Assembly (NCBI GenBank): GCA_900754525.1
Contig: CAAEDE010000020.1
Location: 1-20,343 of the forward strand
Reading direction: 5' to 3'
DNA from: an uncultured Collinsella sp.
Lineage (GTDB): Bacteria; Actinomycetota; Coriobacteriia; Coriobacteriales; Coriobacteriaceae
DNA length: 20,343 nt
Shown here: positions 14,634-20,343 of the stretch, piece after piece
How positions within the stretch are numbered: the first letter of the stretch is position 1
Layout: each line of letters begins with the position of its first letter
Translations under genes and position numbers: made by a program
Notes under the pieces: generated by a model
What the model was told of the DNA's origin: nothing
The model's input: only the letters and a program-made list of their open reading frames with translations
Databases searched by the model: none

Positions 14634-15563
14634 CTAGCCCGTGTAGCGCTCGCGGTAGGTGTTGCGCTTGGGTGCGGAGCCGTGGCTGCCGTGGTGACGC
14701 GTGCGGCTGGCGGGCGTGTCTTGGGGCTTACCGCCGTTGCGCTCGGCGCTCGCCTGCTTGGGCAGGATGCCACCGCTTTTGAGGATCTGCACCTCGCGGT
14801 CGGTGAGCTCGCGCCACGAGCCCTTGGCCACGCCCTCGAGCTCAAGGCCTGCAAAGTTGCAGCGATGCAGACGGATTACCGGGTGGTGGATTTTGCTCAG
14901 CATGCGCTTGACCTGGTTCTTGCGGCCCTCGCGGATGATGACCTCCACGGCGGTGGTACCGGGCTTTACGCCTTGCGGAGCCACGGCCTCGGCCTCGCGC
15001 GCGCTGATGACGCGGCAGATTGCCGGCTGGCATAGGCCGTCGTCGAGCTCGATGCCGCGGCGGAGCGGGTCTAGATCGCGATCGGTCAGGTGGCCGTCCA
15101 CGAGCGCCTGGTAGGTCTTGTAGACGTGCTTGCTGGGGTGCAGCAGGTCCTGCGACAGGTCGCCGTCGGTGGTAAAGAGCAAAAGGCCTGTGGTGTCGCG
15201 GTCCAGGCGGCCCACCGGGAAAAGTCCCGGAAAGCGGTCGCGGGGAACCAGGTCCGCCACACAGGGACGCTCCTGCGGGTCGCTCATGGTAGTGAGGTAG
15301 CCGGTCGGCTTGTAGAGCATCAGGTACACGGCGCCCTGGTCGAGCTTGACGGGCATACCGTCGACCTCGATATGGTCGTGGTCGACATCGACCTTGGTGC
15401 CCAGTTCGGTCGCGACCTGGCCGTTGACGGTCACGCGGCCAGCGGTCATCAGGTCCTCCGAGCCGCGACGGCTCGCCACGCCCGCGCGCGCCAAAAAGCG
15501 CTGCAGGCGCATGGTGTGCGGATAGACGGGCTGGGCGTAGGTTGCGGGTACTGCGTTGCCCAT
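14634..15563 (-). CDS. rluB: RluB-type 23S rRNA pseudouridine synthase
   Basis: Converts uridine to pseudouridine in rRNA; RluB-group enzymes act on the 23S A-loop region, RsuA on 16S. An N-terminal S4 RNA-binding domain (about 18-65, MRLQRFLARAGVASRR) is followed by the catalytic domain with Asp121 in GRLDRDTTGLLLF and the late REGRKNQVKRML motif. The last 40 residues are a basic, low-complexity tail. Start choice is uncertain: 15563 (309 residues) has AGGGGAG upstream, while 15599 has GGAGG 7 nt upstream but overlaps scpB by 14 bp. It lies between scpB and cmk, a common arrangement in Gram-positives. Confidence 0.9.
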   Translation of the reverse strand: MGNAVPATYAQPVYPHTMRLQRFLARAGVASRRGSEDLMTAGRVTVNGQVATELGTKVDVDHDHIEVDGMPVKLDQGAVYLMLYKPTGYLTTMSDPQERPCVADLVPRDRFPGLFPVGRLDRDTTGLLLFTTDGDLSQDLLHPSKHVYKTYQALVDGHLTDRDLDPLRRGIELDDGLCQPAICRVISAREAEAVAPQGVKPGTTAVEVIIREGRKNQVKRMLSKIHHPVIRLHRCNFAGLELEGVAKGSWRELTDREVQILKSGGILPKQASAERNGGKPQDTPASRTRHHGSHGSAPKRNTYRERYTG

Positions 15564-15585
15564 GGCGCGCGTCTCCCCTACTTCG

Positions 15586-16314
15586 TTAGTCCTCGTCATG
15601 CAAATCCTCCGAGGTCTCGTCGACGACCAGGTTCTCCAAGTCCTCGACTGCCTCAACATCTTCAACATCGGTATCGATCAGTTCGCGCTCTTCGTCCAGG
15701 TCCTCAGCCTGCTCCTCGAGCGTGGACTGAATGCTGCGGCCGCTCAGGCGCTCGCGGATAAACTGGCGCGACTGCTCGCCGGGGGCAAACTGCTCCAGAT
15801 CGGGCAGGTCGCGGGTGGAGCGCAGGCCGAACTTTTCCAAGAAGGCGTTGGTCGTGCCGTAGATGATGGCCTGACCGCGTTGGGGGTCGCGGCCGAGCTC
15901 GCGCACCAGGCCCTTGTCCACGAGCGACGCGATGACGCCGTCGGAATTGACGCCGCGAATGCCTTTGATTACCTCGCGCGTCACGGGCTGGTGGTATGCG
16001 ATGACGGCCAGGGTTTCGAGCGCCGCCTGCGACAGCTTTTGGGTGTCCCAGCTCAGCACGTAGGCCTCGACCACGTCGTGGTAGGCGGGGTGCGTAAACA
16101 GGCGCCAGCCGCCGGCGACCTCGCGCAGCTGAAAGCCGCGGTTGGCCTCCTCGTACTCAACCTTGAGCTCGGCGAGCAGCGACGCGCACTCGCCGGGGGC
16201 GATATCCAGTGCGCCAGCCAGCGCAGGCGCACTCACCGGGTCGCTCGACACCAGCAGCAGCGCCTCGAGGGCGCCTTTGAGGCTGTTTGCCTCCAGCGTG
16301 GAAAGGGTTGACAT
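15586..16314 (-). CDS. scpB: segregation and condensation protein B
   Basis: Partner of ScpA in the SMC-ScpAB condensin that organises and separates chromosomes. The 242-residue protein has two winged-helix domains: LKGALEALLLVSSDPVS near the N terminus, then AALETLAVIAYHQPVTREVIKGIRG-type sequence and the diagnostic YGTTNAFLEKFGLRSTRDLP. Beyond about residue 190 comes a long acidic tail, larger than in many relatives and possibly disordered. The start at 16314 has AGGAG 9 nt upstream, 11 bp after the scpA stop. Confidence 0.95.
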   Translation of the reverse strand: MSTLSTLEANSLKGALEALLLVSSDPVSAPALAGALDIAPGECASLLAELKVEYEEANRGFQLREVAGGWRLFTHPAYHDVVEAYVLSWDTQKLSQAALETLAVIAYHQPVTREVIKGIRGVNSDGVIASLVDKGLVRELGRDPQRGQAIIYGTTNAFLEKFGLRSTRDLPDLEQFAPGEQSRQFIRERLSGRSIQSTLEEQAEDLDEERELIDTDVEDVEAVEDLENLVVDETSEDLHDED

Positions 16315-16325
16315 GGTTGCGGCTC

Positions 16326-17138
16326 CTATTCGGTGAGCTCGGGGCCCTCACCGGGCACATAGGCCTCGGCGCCCTCGACGCGGTTGATTTGAATCGTTCC
16401 GAAGATTTCGTCCTGACTCAGCGTAAGCGAGCCGCGCTTGGCAAGCTCCAGCATGGCCAAGAAGGTGACGACGAGCTGCTCGGTGGTGGCGTTGCCGTCC
16501 AACAGCTCGCGGAAGGTACAGGTTTGGTGCGCCATGGTAAAGCGGTCGACCGAGGCCACCGTCAGGTCGAGCGGCACGCGATGCGGCGCCACGTGCTCGG
16601 CCTCCAGCAGGAAGGTCTGGCGCTTGCCATCTAGGTCGGCGCAGATGACGGCGAGGCCGCGCAGGGTGATGCCGGCAAGATAGTCGGGCATTAGGCCCAA
16701 AAACTCCGGGTCGGGACCGGCCACACGCGGGTGCATGCGGCTTTCGGCCTGCATGCGGGCACCGAGGGCCGCCGCCGCGCCCTTAAACTGCTTGTATGCA
16801 ATCAGGCGCTGGATCAGGACCTCACGCAGCGCGTCGCCGTCAAGCGTGCTGAGCTCCTCAAGGTCTTCGTCGAACTCGTCATCGTCGTCATCGGCTTTGC
16901 GCGGGGCCTCCTTCGGCACCAGAGAGGCAGCCTTGATGTCCAAAAGGGTTGCCGCGACCAGCAAAAAGTCGCTCGCCACGTCCAGGTCCAGCGCCTCGAT
17001 GCGCTCGGCCTCGGCCAGGTATTGCTCGGCCACCTCGCTGATCGAGATGGCGCCGATATCAACTTTTTGGCGGGTTACCAGCTGCAGCAGCAGGTCGAAC
17101 GGTCCGCTGTAGACCTGCGTCGACACGCGATACGACAT
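16326..17138 (-). CDS. scpA: segregation and condensation protein A (kleisin)
   Basis: Kleisin subunit that bridges SMC heads. The 270-residue protein begins with the N-terminal helix region YSGPFDLLLQLVTRQKVDI (10-28) and ISISEVAEQYL. A very acidic insert follows (about 93-108, DDDDDEFDEDLEEL), and the C-terminal winged helix carries FLAMLELAKRGSLTLSQDE. The start at 17138 has AAAGGAGG 7 nt upstream. The 84 bp separating it from the protease gene is the widest gap in the train apart from the tRNA regions and may hold an internal promoter, although no good -35/-10 pair was found. Confidence 0.95.
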   Translation of the reverse strand: MSYRVSTQVYSGPFDLLLQLVTRQKVDIGAISISEVAEQYLAEAERIEALDLDVASDFLLVAATLLDIKAASLVPKEAPRKADDDDDEFDEDLEELSTLDGDALREVLIQRLIAYKQFKGAAAALGARMQAESRMHPRVAGPDPEFLGLMPDYLAGITLRGLAVICADLDGKRQTFLLEAEHVAPHRVPLDLTVASVDRFTMAHQTCTFRELLDGNATTEQLVVTFLAMLELAKRGSLTLSQDEIFGTIQINRVEGAEAYVPGEGPELTE

Positions 17139-17222
17139 ATTCGACCTCCTTTGACGGCGCCTTCGCGGCGCGGTTTGGGTGCATGTTACGACTGCTTTGC
17201 ACGGTCGACCTGTAAGTTTACC

Positions 17223-17906
17223 TTAGATGCCGGCGATTGCGAAGTTGAGCAGCTGCTCAGCAAGCGGATACACGGTAACGTCGAAATACCGACCGATCAC
17301 GTCGATGCCGGTCCACATGGGCAGCAGGTACAGCACGATGATGAGGATGGGCATGGCGTATTGCTGCAGACGGTAATAGTTGTTGAGTGCCTTGCCCTTG
17401 AGGAAGGGCACGATGATCGACGAGCCGTCGAGCGGCGGAATCGGGATGAGGTTAAAGAACGCGAGCGACAAGTTGACCACGATAAACGTGGCGCCGAAGT
17501 TCATGATCTGTGACGCCAGAGTAAATGACATGCTGGTGTAGAGGCTACCATAGGTCAGGCGCATGAGGGCGGCAGCAAGACACGAGAGTGCGATGTTCGA
17601 CGCGGGGCCGGCCACGCTCACCAGGACCTCGTCGCGTTTGGGGTGCTTGAGGTTGTTGAGGTAGACGGGCACGGGCTTGGCAAAGGCGAACACCGGGCCG
17701 CCGGCTGCGAGCATGAGCAGCGGCAGGATGACGGTGCCAAACGGGTCGATATGGTTGAGCGGGTTGAGCGAGACGCGTCCTCGCGAACGGGCCGTCTTGT
17801 CGCCGAGCGCCCAGGCTGCGGCGGCGTGTGCGCTCTCGTGGATCACGATGCCGACGATAACGACAACGGCGCTGGCGAGCAGGTTCATGAGGTAGCTGCT
17901 GGACAT
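17223..17906 (-). CDS. site-2-type membrane metalloprotease (peptidase M50)
   Basis: A 227-residue protein of the short Rv-like/YwhC branch of M50. The zinc site is HESAH (His23, Glu24, His27) in the first membrane helix, with the third ligand Asp160 in NLIPIPPLDG. Five or six hydrophobic segments are visible. It lacks a PDZ or CBS domain. Such proteases cut substrates within the membrane; the target is unknown. Its ATG has GGGAG closely upstream and follows the small membrane protein gene by 9 bp. The synteny with scpAB is common in Gram-positive bacteria. Confidence 0.92.
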   Translation of the reverse strand: MSSSYLMNLLASAVVVIVGIVIHESAHAAAAWALGDKTARSRGRVSLNPLNHIDPFGTVILPLLMLAAGGPVFAFAKPVPVYLNNLKHPKRDEVLVSVAGPASNIALSCLAAALMRLTYGSLYTSMSFTLASQIMNFGATFIVVNLSLAFFNLIPIPPLDGSSIIVPFLKGKALNNYYRLQQYAMPILIIVLYLLPMWTGIDVIGRYFDVTVYPLAEQLLNFAIAGI

Positions 17907-17915
17907 GGCGCTCCC

Positions 17916-18212
17916 CTAGCGGACGCGGCGCGAGGCGCGCGTGAGCAGGTAGTCGGCCACAAACAAGATGACGGCCACGATGGCGTAATCCAAGCGGAAA
18001 ACGCCGCCAAAGGGCGATGTGATGACGCCGTAGCCGGCGATGGCGCTCGGCAGCGCGCGCGAAAGCTCAACGACAAAGCCCACGATCTGCAGCTTGGCGG
18101 TGAGGCCGCTAAAGCACAGCAGTACAGTCATCGCGCTCATAAAGATGCCGCAGATGCGACAGGCGATGGCGATGATGCTCATCGCCACGGCAGCGGCCTT
18201 ACGAGAGTTCAC
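17916..18212 (-). CDS. small three-helix membrane protein, function unknown
   Basis: A 98-residue hydrophobic protein with segments at about residues 9-33, 36-50 and 76-90 and a basic end (RASRRVR). The GTG at 18212 is preferred because GAGGAG lies 8 nt upstream and it overlaps the ABC-F stop by 14 bp, a typical coupling arrangement; ATG eleven codons later (AMSII) is the alternative, and the longer open frame to 18332 is a shadow of the ABC-F gene. No family recognised. Its place between the ABC-F ATPase and the membrane protease suggests a membrane-related role only in general terms. Confidence 0.65.
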   Translation of the reverse strand: MNSRKAAAVAMSIIAIACRICGIFMSAMTVLLCFSGLTAKLQIVGFVVELSRALPSAIAGYGVITSPFGGVFRLDYAIVAVILFVADYLLTRASRRVR

Positions 18213-20232
18213 GCGCGGTCTCCTCTTCGATCTGGGTGGAAAGCTCCAGCCATTCGTCCTCGAGCTTGGGCAGCTCTTGCTTAAGGCCGTTATATTCCCC
18301 CAGCGCGGCGTTGAACTTGTCCTGATCGGCATAAAGCTCTTCGCTGGCCATCAATTCCATAAGCTCGTCATAGCAGGCGCGCTTTTTGTCGAGCTCTGTC
18401 TCGATCTTCTTGAGCTGGTTGCGCACGCCCTTGAGCTTTTTGTTGAGCGCGGCACGGGCCTGAGCCTCGGCGCGCTTTTGCTCCTTGGTCTTTTTGCCCT
18501 CTATCGGCTTGGGGGCCGACGCGGGGCTGCTGTCCTGGGCGGCGTTGGCTTTGGTGGACTTGGCCGCGGCAGGCGCGCTCTCCCCTGCCGCCTCGGCAGC
18601 GGCGCGGGCAGCGAGGTCCTCGCGTTTGTAGAGGTAGTAGTCGTAGTCGCCGTCGTAGACCGTGACCTTGCCGTCGCGGATGTCGATGATGCGGTTGGCC
18701 ACGGCGCGCACCAGGTGCTCGTCGTGGCTGATCAGCACGATGGTGCCGGGGAAGTTCTGCAGGGCGTTCTCGAGCATGTCCACCGAATCGATGTCCAGGT
18801 GGTTGGTGGGCTCGTCCAGGCACAGGAGCGCCTCGGGGGCTACGAGCATCTTGGCCAGGGCCAGACGCGCCTTTTCACCGCCGGAGAGGACGCGGACCTG
18901 CTTTTCGATGGAATCGTTGTCGCTAAACAGGAAAGCGCCCAGCAGGCTGCGTTGCTGCGGCACGGTCCACTTGGGCGTGACGGTGTCGATTTCTTGCAGG
19001 ACGGTATTGGACTCGGTCATGCCCTCGAGTGCGTGCTGGGCGTAGTAGGCCACGCCCACGTTGGTGCCCAGGTCGCGCGTGCCGGTGGTGGGCGGCTCCA
19101 GACCGGCGAGGATCTTCATGAGGGTGGACTTGCCGGCGCCGTTGGGGCCGACGAGTGCCACGTGTTCGCCGCGGTAGAGCTTGAGGTCGATGTCGCTGTA
19201 GATGCGCTTGTCGCCGTAGGACTTGGATACACCCTCGAGGCCCACGACCATGTCGCCGGAGCGCGGCGGATCGGGGAACTTAAAGTCGATGTGCTTGTGG
19301 CCCTCGGGCAGGATGACGAGCTCCTTTTTGATCTGCTCTATCTTGCGGATGCGCTCCTGCGCCTGGGCAGCCTTGGTGGGCTTGTAGCGGAACTTGTCGA
19401 CGAAGACCTGCATGTGGGCGATATCGCGCTCCTGGGCAGCACGCTTGGCGCGCATCTGCTCCAGGTTGTCTTCGCGCTGCTTGAGGTAGCTGCTGTAGTT
19501 GCCGGTGTAGGTGGTTACACGGCGGTTTTCGAGGGCGGCGACGTGGTCGACGCAGGCGTCCATAAAGGCGCGGTCGTGGCTGACGATGAGGACGGCGCCT
19601 TCGTAGCTGGCGATAAAGCCGCGCAGCCACTGGACGCTCTCGAGGTCCAGATGGTTAGTGGGCTCGTCCAGCAGCAGCAGGTCGGGATGGCGCAGGAAGA
19701 GCTTGGCAAGCGCGATACGCATCTGCCAGCCGCCCGAGAACTCGGAGCACGGGCGCTCAAAGTCGGTGACCTTAAAGCCCAGGCCGGACAGGATCTTGCG
19801 GGCGTTGCTCTCGAGCTCATAGCCGCCCAGATGCTCAAAGCGGTCCTGGACCTGGCCGTACTCGTTGAGGAGCGCATCGACGTCCTTGCCCTGCTCGGAG
19901 AGCTCGGTGATCTGAGCCTGCAGCTCGTTGGCGCGCTCGCCCATACGGCGGATTTCCTTGGCGGCGGCCATGACCTCGGCGAGGATGGTGGTGTCCTTGT
20001 GCTCCAGGTTGGTTTCCTGCTCTAGGTAGCCCACCTGGCAGTCCTTGGCGTACTGGACCTGGCCGGCGTCGGGGCTGTCGATGCCCATGATGATCTTGAG
20101 CATGGTGGTTTTGCCGGCGCCGTTGGGGCCCACGAGCGCATAGCGCTCGCCGGGGTTGATCTGGAAGGACGCGCCGCTAAAGAGGACGCGCGCGCCGAAG
20201 CTTTTTTCGATCTTGTCGACCAGGAGGATCAT
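18199..20232 (-). CDS. ABC-F family ATPase
   Basis: A 677-residue soluble protein with two ATP-binding cassettes and no membrane domain, the mark of ABC-F translation factors that act at the ribosomal E site. Cassette 1 has GPNGAGKTT (35-43), the signature FSGGWQMRIALAKL (165-178) and DEPTNHLD (189-196). Cassette 2 has GPNGAGKST (362-370), LSGGEKARLALAK (449-461) and DEPTNHLD (473-480). The inter-cassette arm (about 245-315) is long and charged. A Lys/Glu-rich coiled coil follows an Ala/Pro-rich linker (about 545-677), as in Uup/YdiF-type proteins. A housekeeping role seems likelier than antibiotic protection, but this cannot be decided by sequence alone. It is the first gene of the train, 31 bp after a tRNA terminator. 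Confidence 0.93.
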   Translation of the reverse strand: MILLVDKIEKSFGARVLFSGASFQINPGERYALVGPNGAGKTTMLKIIMGIDSPDAGQVQYAKDCQVGYLEQETNLEHKDTTILAEVMAAAKEIRRMGERANELQAQITELSEQGKDVDALLNEYGQVQDRFEHLGGYELESNARKILSGLGFKVTDFERPCSEFSGGWQMRIALAKLFLRHPDLLLLDEPTNHLDLESVQWLRGFIASYEGAVLIVSHDRAFMDACVDHVAALENRRVTTYTGNYSSYLKQREDNLEQMRAKRAAQERDIAHMQVFVDKFRYKPTKAAQAQERIRKIEQIKKELVILPEGHKHIDFKFPDPPRSGDMVVGLEGVSKSYGDKRIYSDIDLKLYRGEHVALVGPNGAGKSTLMKILAGLEPPTTGTRDLGTNVGVAYYAQHALEGMTESNTVLQEIDTVTPKWTVPQQRSLLGAFLFSDNDSIEKQVRVLSGGEKARLALAKMLVAPEALLCLDEPTNHLDIDSVDMLENALQNFPGTIVLISHDEHLVRAVANRIIDIRDGKVTVYDGDYDYYLYKREDLAARAAAEAAGESAPAAAKSTKANAAQDSSPASAPKPIEGKKTKEQKRAEAQARAALNKKLKGVRNQLKKIETELDKKRACYDELMELMASEELYADQDKFNAALGEYNGLKQELPKLEDEWLELSTQIEEETARELS

Positions 20233-20263
20233 GGTGCCGCCTTTGACCTTGTGTGCCTATATG

Positions 20264-20291
20264 AAAAAAGGCCCCAACTTGCGTTGGAGCC
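20264..20291 (-). terminator. rho-independent terminator of the upstream tRNA
   Basis: Read on the minus strand, the arms at 20283-20291 and 20270-20278 pair over 9 bp with one C-A mismatch and a 4-nt loop, followed by six T (20264-20269). It lies between the partial tRNA and the ABC-F gene, so ABC-F depends on read-through or on a promoter overlapping this leader. Confidence 0.75.
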
Positions 20292-20307
20292 TCATTCAAT
20301 ACTCGGG

Positions 20308-20343
20308 TGGAGACGAGGGGGATCGAACCCCTGACCTCTTGAC
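20308..20343 (-). tRNA. tRNA, 3' half only (isotype not determined)
   Basis: The minus strand gives the end of an anticodon stem TCAAG, a 5-nt variable loop AGGTC, the T arm AGGGG-TTCGATC-CCCCT, the acceptor strand CGTCTCC and discriminator A at 20308. The anticodon lies beyond the window edge. The bases after the discriminator are CCC, so CCA is apparently not encoded, unlike in the tRNA-Pro of this window. Confidence 0.85.

Noticed and set aside
18040..20025. Long rightward open frame (661 codons) opposite the ABC-F gene
   Set aside because: The minus strand encodes a textbook ABC-F protein. The opposite frame is a low-complexity Leu/Val/Gly/Asp antisense product typical of high-GC genes, with no motif.

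Overview
The window looks like chromosomal DNA from a GC-rich Gram-positive actinobacterium. The best guess is a gut member of the class Coriobacteriia, such as Collinsella. That guess rests on the high-GC housekeeping proteins, the strong AAGGAG-type ribosome binding sites and the gene order, recognised from memory and not from a search. Two parts differ sharply: a small accessory region (about 1-2990) and a long, densely packed housekeeping gene train (about 2990-20343), all transcribed leftward.

Accessory region. Three small leftward genes sit at about 1250-71: a membrane-anchored TlpA/thioredoxin-like protein, a secreted four-cysteine protein with a Gly-rich hydrophobic tail, and a two-helix membrane peptide. 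They are packed 10-12 bp apart, each with its own ribosome binding site, and their DNA is visibly more AT-rich than the rest. The thioredoxin gene carries an in-frame TAA (882-884) that separates its CxxC half from its cis-Pro half, so it is annotated as a pseudogene here. Divergent from this cassette is a 340-residue protein that joins a Flp/Tad-type prepilin N terminus to a DUF6273-like surface domain; a run of nine G lies inside its leader. It ends at a clear terminator. About 430 bp of non-coding, hairpin-rich DNA with short direct repeats then runs up to the terminator of a tRNA-Pro(GGG) gene.

Housekeeping train. In transcription order (right to left): partial tRNA and terminator, ABC-F ATPase, a small membrane protein, an M50 site-2-type protease, scpA, scpB, an RluB-type pseudouridine synthase, cmk, plsC, ispH, a DUF512 PDZ/radical-SAM protein, der, plsY, gpsA, rpe, a cysteine desulfurase, a NIF3-family protein, a coiled-coil zinc-ribbon protein and coaBC, then tRNA-Pro with its own promoter and terminator. 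Most junctions overlap or lie within about 20 bp, several are ATGA overlaps, and ribosome binding sites often lie inside the preceding gene, so co-transcription and translational coupling are likely.

Functionally the train joins chromosome segregation (ScpA/B), ribosome biogenesis and translation (Der, RluB, ABC-F), phospholipid synthesis (GpsA, PlsY, PlsC), isoprenoid and coenzyme A synthesis (IspH, CoaBC), pentose phosphate metabolism (Rpe), nucleotide metabolism (Cmk), and sulfur mobilisation next to Fe-S enzymes (IspH, radical SAM). The most interesting material is in the first 3 kb: a possible secreted disulfide-protein cassette, a candidate phase-variable pilin-like adhesin, and the hairpin-rich tract beside the tRNA. 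No CRISPR array, transposase, integrase or reverse transcriptase was found.
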